Shown in pieces: positions 1 through 6,920 of a stretch of 31,554 bases of DNA. A program made the translations under genes and the position numbers. This DNA is from Holophagales bacterium UBA5704 (GTDB taxonomy: Bacteria; Acidobacteriota; Thermoanaerobaculia; Multivoradales; UBA5704). The notes below the pieces were generated by a model. The model was given only the letters and a program-made list of their open reading frames with translations, had not been told where the DNA came from and made no database searches. The stretch covers positions 66,380 through 97,933 of the forward strand of contig DIHE01000150.1 of NCBI GenBank assembly GCA_002420005.1, written 5' to 3'. Position 1 is the stretch's first letter, and each line of letters begins with the position of its first letter.

Positions 1-384
1 GGCGGCCAGCACGTCAACAAGACGGAGTCGGCGGTGCGCATCACCCACATCCCGAGCGGCATCATCGTCGCCTGCCAGAACGAGCGCAGCCAGATCAAGA
101 ACCGCGCCATGGCGATGAAGATCCTGCGTTCCCGCCTCTACGACCGCGAGATGCAGCGGCGGCAGGCCGAACAGGCCGAGCGGGAAGGCAAGAAGATGGA
201 CAACTCCTGGGGAAGCCAGATCCGGAGCTACGTCCTCCACCCCTACCGGCTGGTCAAGGACCACCGCACCGGCGCCGAGGTCGGCGACTCCGCGCGCGTC
301 CTTGACGGCGGCATCGATCCCTTCATCGAAGCCTGGCTCAAGGGCCAGATGGCGGCGCCGGGCCAGGACGACCTGGCTCTCTAA
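1..384 (+). CDS. prfB: Peptide chain release factor 2, C-terminal part
   Basis: This is the 3' end of a class I release factor, which reads UGA/UAA stop codons on the ribosome and triggers peptide release. The window opens exactly on the universal GGQ motif (first three codons), followed by HVNKTESAVRITH, the usual RF signature after GGQ. The downstream WGSQIRSYVLHPY and DHRT segments are typical of RF2 rather than RF1. About 127 residues are visible and the protein ends at a TAA. The N-terminal domain, the stop-recognition loop and any programmed frameshift site lie upstream of the window and cannot be assessed. The glycosyltransferase begins 15 bases after the stop, so read-through transcription into it is likely. 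Confidence 0.96.
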   Translation, partial: GGQHVNKTESAVRITHIPSGIIVACQNERSQIKNRAMAMKILRSRLYDREMQRRQAEQAEREGKKMDNSWGSQIRSYVLHPYRLVKDHRTGAEVGDSARVLDGGIDPFIEAWLKGQMAAPGQDDLAL

Positions 385-399
385 GCGAGCCGAGGCCGC

Positions 400-1995
400 A
401 TGAGGCTCGACTACGTCTCCCCGCTGCCGCCCGTCCGGTCGGGGATCGCCGACTACAGCGTCGACCTGCTGCCGCATCTCGCGGCAGAGGCCGACGTTCG
501 GCTGATCCACCTGCCGGATCAGCCGGTCGCCCCGGAGGTCGCGGCGCGCTGGCCGGTGGTTCCTTTCTCGGAGGCCGGCCGGGATGCAGAGGGTCCGCGC
601 CTGCCGCTCTATCAGATGGGGAACAACCGCTGGCACGAGGCGGTGATGCGCCTGGCGTTCGAGATGCCCGGCGTGCTCACCCTGCATGACATCCTGCTGC
701 ACCACGTGCTCCTCGACGTCACCCTGGGGCGCAAGGAGTACGCGCCGTACGTCGAGCGCCTCACCCGCGACCATGGCTGGGTGGGCCGGGCTGCCGCGGT
801 GGTCAAGCGATGGGGGGCCTATGGTGACGCGGTGGTCTTCTCCCTGCCGGCGCACCGGGCGCTGCTGCGCTCGCAGCGCGGCGTGCTGGTGCATAGCGAG
901 TGGGCCGCCGGATTCCTCCGCGAGGAGGACCCGGAGATCCGCGTCCGCGCGATTCCGATGGGCATTCCGCTGCCTCCGCCGGCCGACGCCGCGGCCGGCC
1001 GGCGCATCCGCGAGCGCTTCGGGCTCCCGCTCGACCGGCCGGTGCTCGGCTCGTTCGGCTTCCAGACCCCGATCAAGCGCACCGGGGCGGTGATCGAGGC
1101 CCTCGCCCGGCCCGGTCTGGAGGAGGTGCACCTGCTGGTCGTCGGCGAGGTCTCGCCGGCCGTGGACCTGGAAGGGGCGGCGCGCCGGGCCGGTGTGGCG
1201 GAGCGCGTCCATCTCACAGACTTCCTTCCGTACGAAGACTTCGAGGCGGCGATCGCCGCGGTGGACCTCTGCCTGAATCTGCGCCATCCCACGGCGGGGG
1301 AGACCTCGGCCTCCCTGCTGCGGGTGCTCGCCATGGGCGTGCCGGCGATCGTCTCGGACTATGCCCAGTTCGCCGACCTGCCGCGGGAGGTGGCGCTGCG
1401 CGTCCCGCTCGGGGATGAGGAGGTCGACACCTTGACCGCGAGGCTCGGCGAGCTGCTCGCCCGGCCGGAGCGCCTGCGCGCGATGGGGGAGGCGGCGCGC
1501 GAGCTGGTGCGGAGCCGCCATGCGCCGGAGCGCTCCGCCGCGGCCGTCCTCGCCGCGGTGGAGGAGTGGAGCGAGCTGCCTCCACCGGGAGAGATCCCGG
1601 GCGGTCAGCCGGACGTGCCGGCGCCGAGCAGCCTCGCCTGGGGGCGTCTCGACGGGAGCCTGGAGGTCGAAGGCGCCGAGCTGCCCTGGCCGGAGGGCGA
1701 GCGCCGGACGCTCACCCTCCGCCTGCGCAACACCGGCTTCGCTCGCTGGCTGGCCGGTGAGAAGGGGCCGGGTGGCGTCGCGGTGGTGGTGAAGCTCTTC
1801 GCGGACGGTGAGGACCTTCTCGCCGGGCGTCCATGGCTCGCCCTGCCGCGCGACCTCGCACCGGGTGAAGAGGTCCGGTTCTCCACCGACGTCCGGCGGC
1901 CCCCGGGTGCCGCCTGGCTGTGGATCGAGCCGCAGCTCTTCGGCGGTCTCGGTCTGTCCAAATACGGCGGCCCGCACTGGGAGCTGCGCCTGTGA
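400..1995 (+). CDS. GT4-type glycosyltransferase with C-terminal beta-rich domain
   Basis: This is a cytoplasmic retaining glycosyltransferase of the GT-B fold, probably transferring a sugar from a nucleotide-sugar donor during surface glycan assembly. The N-terminal Rossmann half begins RLDYVSPLPPVRSGIADYS, the usual start of GT4 enzymes, with a glycine-rich acceptor loop. The donor half has the GSFGFQTPIKR segment at about 218-227 and the donor-binding glutamate in GETSASLLRVLAMG at about 300-313. Residues about 410-531 form an extra domain rich in predicted beta strands (NTGFARW, APGEEVRF) that looks like a beta-sandwich and is not part of a normal GT4. Donor and acceptor cannot be deduced. 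The stop overlaps the GTG start of the next gene (GTGA), implying translational coupling with the membrane glycosyltransferase. Family is confident; specificity is unknown. Confidence 0.88.
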   Translation: MRLDYVSPLPPVRSGIADYSVDLLPHLAAEADVRLIHLPDQPVAPEVAARWPVVPFSEAGRDAEGPRLPLYQMGNNRWHEAVMRLAFEMPGVLTLHDILLHHVLLDVTLGRKEYAPYVERLTRDHGWVGRAAAVVKRWGAYGDAVVFSLPAHRALLRSQRGVLVHSEWAAGFLREEDPEIRVRAIPMGIPLPPPADAAAGRRIRERFGLPLDRPVLGSFGFQTPIKRTGAVIEALARPGLEEVHLLVVGEVSPAVDLEGAARRAGVAERVHLTDFLPYEDFEAAIAAVDLCLNLRHPTAGETSASLLRVLAMGVPAIVSDYAQFADLPREVALRVPLGDEEVDTLTARLGELLARPERLRAMGEAARELVRSRHAPERSAAAVLAAVEEWSELPPPGEIPGGQPDVPAPSSLAWGRLDGSLEVEGAELPWPEGERRTLTLRLRNTGFARWLAGEKGPGGVAVVVKLFADGEDLLAGRPWLALPRDLAPGEEVRFSTDVRRPPGAAWLWIEPQLFGGLGLSKYGGPHWELRL

Positions 1996-3806
1996 CGTCG
2001 ATCGAGAAGCCGGGCGCGCTCCGGATCGGCCCCCGCGATGCGGGCTGGTTCGTCCTCGGAGCCCTGCTCCTCACCCTGCTCGTCCTCACCTTCCGCTTCG
2101 ACCGCACCGGCCGTCCGTCTCTGGTGGGGGACGAGGCGACGTACGCCATGCAGGCGGCGAGCCTCGCGTGGGATTTCGACCTCGCCTACTCGAAGGCCGA
2201 CTACGAGCGTTTCGTGGCGCAGTGGGGCGGCCCGCCGGACGGCCTCATCCTGCAGAGCGCCGACGGCGGCGCGCACATCACCTATGGCAAGCCGTTCCTC
2301 TATGCCCTGGCGATTGCACCGTTCGTGCGGGTGGCGCCGGTGCAGGGCGGCCTGATCGCCAACGCGGTCTATCTCGCCGCCGCGGCCCTCCTCGCCGCGT
2401 GGTCGCTGCGCCGCCGGATGGGCGACGCCGCGCCGCTCTGGGTGGCGGTGTTCCTGTTCGCCTCCGTGTCGTTCGGCTACACCTTCTGGGTGCACGCCGA
2501 CCTCTTCCTGCTGGCCACGACCGCGGCGGGCTTCGCGTTGGTGTATGCCGCCGGGAAACCGGCGGCTGCCGCTCCGGCACAGATCTTCGGCGAAGACGAG
2601 GAGGAGACGTCCGGCCACCCCTTCCTGCGCTGGTTCGCGGCCGGGGCGCTCCTCGCGGTGGCCGGAGCGTTTCGCCCCTTTTACCTGACCCTGCTGCTGC
2701 CGGCGGCCCTCGCAGCTCATGCGGAGGAGCGGCGCCGGCCGGCCCTGGCGGGTCTGCTGACCGGTGCCCTGGCCCTGCTTCTCCTCACTGCGCTCGGTCA
2801 GGTCCTCTCGGGGGGCTCGTGGAGCGGGTATGGCGGGGAGCGCGGTGGCTTCTACCCGCGCACCGGCTATCCGGAGGTGGACTTCCCGGTGAGCCGTTGG
2901 TCCGAGGTGCTCCGTCAGTGGGGCAACACCTCCTGGCTTCAGGAGGGCGGCGTCGATCCGAGCTACGACCTGAAGCTGCTCGGCTGGAACTCCCTCTATT
3001 TCCTGGTCGGCCGCAACGTCGGCCTCCTGCCGTATTTCCTGCCGCTCCTCGCCGGCTTCTTCGCCGGCACCCGCGACCGCGGCCGCTGGGCGATCCCGCT
3101 CGCGGTGGGGCTGGCGGTTCTCGGCTTCTTCCTCCTCCGGCCGTTCAACTTCTACGGCGGCGGCGGCGCCATCGCGAACCGCTATTTCCTGCCGCTCTAT
3201 CCGGCGCTCTGGTTCCTGGCGGGCCGGCCGCTGCGCTTGCCGTGGGCGGTGCCGCTCCTGGCCCTGGCCGGCGTGTTCCTCCATCCCCTCTGGCGGCACC
3301 CCACCGCGTTCCCCATCGGCGAGGACGGGCGCTATCGGCACGTCGGGTCCGTGGCAGAGCGTTGGCTGCCTTATGAGACGACGCAGAGCCACATCCCCGG
3401 TGGCCAGGACTTCGCCGCCAACGGGGTGTGGATCAAGCTGCTGAGTCACAGCGTCTACCGGCCCGAGGGGGCCGAGGCGCTGCGGCTGGTGGGCGACAAC
3501 CGCGGGGAGATCCTGGTGGGGAGCCCGGAGCCGCTGCACGGGCTCGCCCTCCGTTTCGGCCGCCGTGCGCCGTCACGCCTGGAGGTGGGAGGGCGAGAGC
3601 TGCGCCCGCTGATCCTCCATCCGGACGGCGGCGTCACCTTCGAGGTCCCCCTCGACCACGCGCGGGCCGTTCATCCCATGTGGTGGACGGCGGACGACTA
3701 TCACCTCTACGAGCTGGACCTCCGCCTGCCCGGAGCGCCGCCGGTCCCCATCGAGCTGGAGATCCGGCCCGCCCGGGGCGTCCTCATCGAGAAGAGCGGG
3801 AGCTGA
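1992..3806 (+). CDS. Multispanning GT-C type (GT39-like) glycosyltransferase
   Basis: This is a predicted 604-residue inner-membrane protein with about ten hydrophobic segments and a non-membrane C-terminal domain of about 150 residues. The first membrane span (about 18-34) is followed by a periplasmic loop with a GDEATYAMQAA segment at about 46-56. Acidic residues at this place are the catalytic site in polyprenyl-phosphate-sugar-dependent GT-C enzymes such as protein mannosyltransferases and ArnT. It probably moves a sugar from a lipid carrier to a periplasmic acceptor. I chose GTG at 1992 because it overlaps the previous stop in the GTGA arrangement; an in-frame extension to 1920 would lie wholly inside the upstream gene. 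The tail (from about 470) looks like a soluble beta-rich domain. The exact substrate is unknown. Confidence 0.82.
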   Translation: MTSIEKPGALRIGPRDAGWFVLGALLLTLLVLTFRFDRTGRPSLVGDEATYAMQAASLAWDFDLAYSKADYERFVAQWGGPPDGLILQSADGGAHITYGKPFLYALAIAPFVRVAPVQGGLIANAVYLAAAALLAAWSLRRRMGDAAPLWVAVFLFASVSFGYTFWVHADLFLLATTAAGFALVYAAGKPAAAAPAQIFGEDEEETSGHPFLRWFAAGALLAVAGAFRPFYLTLLLPAALAAHAEERRRPALAGLLTGALALLLLTALGQVLSGGSWSGYGGERGGFYPRTGYPEVDFPVSRWSEVLRQWGNTSWLQEGGVDPSYDLKLLGWNSLYFLVGRNVGLLPYFLPLLAGFFAGTRDRGRWAIPLAVGLAVLGFFLLRPFNFYGGGGAIANRYFLPLYPALWFLAGRPLRLPWAVPLLALAGVFLHPLWRHPTAFPIGEDGRYRHVGSVAERWLPYETTQSHIPGGQDFAANGVWIKLLSHSVYRPEGAEALRLVGDNRGEILVGSPEPLHGLALRFGRRAPSRLEVGGRELRPLILHPDGGVTFEVPLDHARAVHPMWWTADDYHLYELDLRLPGAPPVPIELEIRPARGVLIEKSGS

Positions 3807-3808
3807 CG

Positions 3809-4390
3809 ATGGAGCCGAGAAGCTGGATCCTGGACCTCCGCGAACGCCTGGCCACACCGCCGGCGCGGCGCCTGGCGGCGCGCGACCTGCGTCCCGCCTC
3901 CGTGCTGGTCCCCCTCTACGTCCAGGCGGGAGAGCTGTGGACCATCCTCACCAAGCGGACGGACACCCTGCCGACCCACCGCAGCCAGATCGCCTTCCCC
4001 GGCGGAGGCCGGGAGCTCAAGGAGGACCCCTGGGCGGCGGCGGTGCGCGAGGCGCATGAGGAGATCGGCCTGGAGCCGAAGCTGGTTCTCCCCCTGGGCG
4101 AGCTGGACGAGGGAGAGACCCCGGCCGGCTTCCGCGTCATCCCCTGCGTCGGCGCCATCCCCCACACCTTCCAGGCGCAGCCGAACGAGGGAGAGATCGC
4201 CGAGGTCTTCAGCCTCCCCCTGACCGCCTTCTCCAACCCCCAGATGGTCGAAGAGCGCGCCGTGAAGATCAACGGCGTCGACCGCATGCTCCGCATCTAC
4301 CACGTCGGTGGACGGCAGATCTGGGGCCTGACCGCGCGGATTCTGCAGAACCTGCTGGTGCGGTTGGGGTTGGAGGGGGAGGAGGAGTGA
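3809..4390 (+). CDS. Nudix hydrolase, CoA pyrophosphatase (NudL) type
   Basis: A 193-residue cytoplasmic Nudix hydrolase. The Nudix box (G-x5-E-x7-RE-x2-EE-x-GL) is complete at residues 66-88, with metal-binding glutamates E81, E84 and E85. Just before it, LTKRTDTLPTHRSQIAFPGG at about 47-66 matches the family signature of NudL/NUDT7-like enzymes, which split coenzyme A and acyl-CoA into phosphopantetheine and 3',5'-ADP. The length agrees with that family. The ATG at 3809 lies two bases after the previous stop, so this is the distal gene of the prfB-glycosyltransferase run. A longer in-frame extension upstream would overlap the membrane glycosyltransferase and was rejected. Nudix membership is certain; CoA as substrate is inferred from the signature. 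Confidence 0.92.
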   Translation: MEPRSWILDLRERLATPPARRLAARDLRPASVLVPLYVQAGELWTILTKRTDTLPTHRSQIAFPGGGRELKEDPWAAAVREAHEEIGLEPKLVLPLGELDEGETPAGFRVIPCVGAIPHTFQAQPNEGEIAEVFSLPLTAFSNPQMVEERAVKINGVDRMLRIYHVGGRQIWGLTARILQNLLVRLGLEGEEE

Positions 4391-4467
4391 GAGGCGGAGT
4401 CAGGGATGCCGGGCCGGGATTGGGCGTGCAGCGCTGAGCGACGCCGACGCGAGAACAGGAGGAGCTG

Positions 4468-4947
4468 ATGGGAAGTGTACGGGTCCTCACAACCACCGGA
4501 GACAACGACCCGGAGATCGTCCCTGTCGATTACCACCGGTACTACCTGTACTGTGATGCCTGCGGGTCGTTCGACCTCGAACACTGGATGACGCCCGCCC
4601 ATTGGCCCTCGATCGAGAAGACGCGGAAGCGGCTCGGGCTGGCGGCGCTGATGGCATTGCCGGCTGCGGTGGTGGTGAGCTGGGCTGGCGGTGGCGTGGT
4701 CTCGCCCTGGCCGGTGCTGCTCGCCGGGCTGATCGTCTGCATCGGCCTGGTGGTGGTGCGAGAGGTGCTGCACCAGAAGATCCGGTTCCTCGGCTTTCGC
4801 TGCCGCCGGTGCGAGGCGACCGTTCCCAGCGGGTCACCTTCCCTCTACACCAACCCACGGTCCTTGACCGTCTCCGACGTGCCACGGCCGCTGGGGGCTT
4901 CGCTGTACCTCCGGGGATCCGTGCAGGACGAGCCGGCCCGGGGATGA
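4468..4947 (+). CDS. Membrane protein with two CxxC pairs, function unknown
   Basis: A 159-residue protein I do not recognise. A CDAC pair lies at residues 29-32 and a CRRC pair at 112-115. They flank two hydrophobic helices at about 58-74 and 82-99. Both CxxC pairs would therefore face the same side, probably the cytoplasm, and could join as one zinc-ribbon site across the hairpin. The C-terminal 40 residues are polar and proline-rich. The start is set by an AGGAGG ribosome binding site about 6 bases before the ATG. The 77-base gap after the Nudix gene contains no clear promoter or terminator, so co-transcription is possible. The 43 bases to the convergent SDR gene hold no obvious terminator. 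Confidence 0.7.
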   Translation: MGSVRVLTTTGDNDPEIVPVDYHRYYLYCDACGSFDLEHWMTPAHWPSIEKTRKRLGLAALMALPAAVVVSWAGGGVVSPWPVLLAGLIVCIGLVVVREVLHQKIRFLGFRCRRCEATVPSGSPSLYTNPRSLTVSDVPRPLGASLYLRGSVQDEPARG

Positions 4948-4990
4948 TGCTCTCCGAGCCTGATCGAGCCTGGCGCGCCAAGACCGGCTG

Positions 4991-5692
4991 TCAACGCTTG
5001 CGCAGCAGGTGGTGGACAACCTCTTTGTTCGAGCCGGTCAGGAGGCCGACCACGTAGTCGCCGACCTCTTCGGAGGAATACCAGTCGGGGCGGGCGTTGC
5101 CGGTACGAGCGCGCTGGCGGGTCTTGACCGGCCCGAGGATGAGCTCGAAGACCCGGATGCCCACCGGTTTCAGCTCTTCGGCCAGAGTCAGGGCCATCGA
5201 CTTCTGGGCCGCCGCGACCATCGCCATGGGACCGGCCTGGGGTAACGACTGCTCGGCGCTGAAGCTGTTGATGTGGACGTAGCGGCCGGTCTTAGGGGCG
5301 AGCAGCGGGACGAGAACCTTGACGGCGAGGAGGTTGCAGGTCAGATTGTCCTGCAGGATGCGCTCCCAGACGAGGACGTCGACGCTGGTCAGCGGGCTGC
5401 CTTGCCACCAGCTGCCCAGTGAGGCGACGACGACGTCGACCTCGCGGAAGATGGCATGGAGGCGATTCTGCAGCTCCCGTGCCGCGGCCTCGGTGCTCAG
5501 GTCTCCGACGAGAGGAATCAGCTCGCCGGTCCCGACGTCGCGGCAGAGGGTCTGCAGCTCGCGCAGCTTTGCTTCGCTGCGGGAGGTGACCACCACACGC
5601 GCCCGCTGCCGGAGCAGCGCCAGCACGATCCCTTCGCCTACACCTCCGGCTCCTCCTGCGACGACGACTTTCGCATCTTCCAGGTTCTTCAA
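4991..5692 (-). CDS. Atypical short-chain dehydrogenase/reductase-family protein
   Basis: A 233-residue Rossmann-fold protein of the SDR superfamily. The nucleotide-binding loop GGAGGVGEG lies at about 13-21, followed by a basic TSRSEAK segment (36-42) suggesting NADP(H). D64 of GDLS matches the adenine-ring aspartate, and N116 falls at the usual catalytic Asn position. After the Ser region (INSFSAE, 141-147) the family's YxxxK is not intact: K164 is present but the Tyr position is Ala (AAAQK, 160-164), so ordinary SDR redox chemistry is doubtful. The start is uncertain. TTG at 5692 has a purine-rich AAGAGG upstream and gives the normal N-terminus. The open frame extends far further upstream, but that part overlaps the divergent membrane-protein gene and has no SDR character. 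Specific role unknown. Confidence 0.8.
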   Translation of the reverse strand: MKNLEDAKVVVAGGAGGVGEGIVLALLRQRARVVVTSRSEAKLRELQTLCRDVGTGELIPLVGDLSTEAAARELQNRLHAIFREVDVVVASLGSWWQGSPLTSVDVLVWERILQDNLTCNLLAVKVLVPLLAPKTGRYVHINSFSAEQSLPQAGPMAMVAAAQKSMALTLAEELKPVGIRVFELILGPVKTRQRARTGNARPDWYSSEEVGDYVVGLLTGSNKEVVHHLLRKR

Positions 5693-5890
5693 ACGGGTGC
5701 CCTCTTCTTTTCCGTGGCTGCCGTCGGCACCGGCAGACAAGAGCGCCACGAGGTCTCTCGATGTGCGGTAGAGGGCCGGCTGCCGGGGGGAGCCGCGTCT
5801 CGATGCCGGGAGGAAGAGTAGCACGGCGGGTCTGGCGGCCAGGGTCCTGCGGTTCCAGGGTGTCTGCTTGTGCGACAATCGCCGTCCGTC

Positions 5891-6535
5891 ATGACCTCGA
5901 CGCCCTCCAGCCCGCTGCGGTTTCAGCTTCTGGGCCTGCTGCTCTTCCTGTTCATCCCCCTGGTGCTGTTCCTGTTCGTGCGCCATCCCGAGCCGGTGGG
6001 GCTGTCGCTCGCCGCCGGCGTGGCGCTGATGGTGGGGCACCGCCGCCTGGCCCGGCCGTACATGCGGGAGGCGATGCTCCGCAAATGCGTGTGGTGCAAC
6101 CGGGTCCTGTCGGAGAGGGAGGGGGTGGTTCTGGCGATCCGCGCCAGGAACGACATCCCGGGGGCGCGCTGCTGCGCGGGCCACGAGGCGCCGGCGGCCC
6201 GCTTCTTCACCGTCCTCGACACCTGGCGCCTGCCGTTGCGCATCGGGATCTTCGTCCCTCTGCTCACCCTGCTGGTCGCGCTGGCCGCCGCGGCACTCGG
6301 GAGGGAGATCCTCCCCCTGCCGGCGGCGACGTCGTTCTTTCAGCTCGCCATCGGCCTGACCGTCCACCTGGCGGCCGCCGGGTCGCTGTTCGTCCGCGCC
6401 GGGGCCGAGCCGCCGACGGTGACGTTTCCGGTCCACAATTTCTTCCTGCTCGGCGTCCGGACGTTGCTCTGGATCTTCCGTCTGGTGGGGCTCTGGTGGA
6501 TCTGGGCGGGCGGGACCTTCTTCTTCCCTCTCTGA
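5891..6535 (+). CDS. Polytopic membrane protein with CxxC/CC motif, function unknown
   Basis: A 214-residue protein I do not recognise. Predicted membrane helices are at about 13-30, 36-50, 116-137, 147-168 and 184-208. Between the second and third lies a loop with CVWC at 66-69 and CCAGH at 94-98, four cysteines and a histidine that could bind zinc or another metal. The ATG at 5891 was preferred over an in-frame GTG seven codons upstream. Neither has a convincing Shine-Dalgarno, and a GACAAT hexamer at 5874-5879 lies only 11 bases before the ATG. It is divergent from the SDR-like gene, with a 198-base gap in which I see no other feature. The presence of two unrelated paired-cysteine membrane proteins around one SDR is notable. 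Confidence 0.72.
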   Translation: MTSTPSSPLRFQLLGLLLFLFIPLVLFLFVRHPEPVGLSLAAGVALMVGHRRLARPYMREAMLRKCVWCNRVLSEREGVVLAIRARNDIPGARCCAGHEAPAARFFTVLDTWRLPLRIGIFVPLLTLLVALAAAALGREILPLPAATSFFQLAIGLTVHLAAAGSLFVRAGAEPPTVTFPVHNFFLLGVRTLLWIFRLVGLWWIWAGGTFFFPL

Positions 6536-6638
6536 AAAAGCTGGGACCGAACGGAGACGGCTGGACGACATGTCCCGTTTTCCCGCCTGCCCGGCACCCT
6601 GGAGAGTAGGAACACCGTCATTTTGAAAGGAGGCGACG

Positions 6639-6920
6639 TTGAGAACCAGGAACTACCTTTGTGTGATGGGTCTCGTGGCTTTGTTCGGGGCTGGGTTGGC
6701 CATCGGCAACACTGCCAGCGCGCAGGATGTGGTCGGGGAAACGGATGTCGACCTGGCGGACACGAGTGGCAGTTGGGAGTTCATTCGCAAGGTCGACCAC
6801 AAGTGTGTCGATAACGGAAACATGGACTTTTGCCAGAATAACAACCCGGACCTTGTCTGCAAGCTGGGGATCAAGTCGGACAGGGATGGCAACGTCCTCG
6901 AAAAGAAGTGCCAGAACTGA
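6639..6920 (+). CDS. Small secreted four-cysteine protein
   Basis: A 93-residue protein with a signal peptide (hydrophobic 8-24, likely cut after ASA at about 28) and a mature part of about 65 residues. The mature part has cysteines at 56, 65, 74 and 91, suggesting two disulfides. It is rich in Asp and Asn (DNGNMDFCQNNNPD). No known family recognised. The start is a TTG, chosen because a near-perfect AAAGGAGG ribosome binding site (6626-6633) is 5 bases upstream; the first in-frame ATG is nine codons later with no site. Its 3' end overlaps the multiheme gene by 13 bases, so the two are probably co-translated and may act together in the periplasm. The 103 bases before it have no recognisable promoter. 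Confidence 0.75.
   Translation: MRTRNYLCVMGLVALFGAGLAIGNTASAQDVVGETDVDLADTSGSWEFIRKVDHKCVDNGNMDFCQNNNPDLVCKLGIKSDRDGNVLEKKCQN

Noticed and set aside
1605..3539. 644-codon minus-strand open frame
   Set aside because: Antisense to two overlapping real glycosyltransferase genes. Low-complexity Arg/Glu/Gln composition.
5693..6571. N-terminal extension of the SDR-like gene on the minus strand
   Set aside because: About 290 extra codons overlapping the divergent membrane-protein gene, Arg/Glu/Gln-rich and without SDR features.
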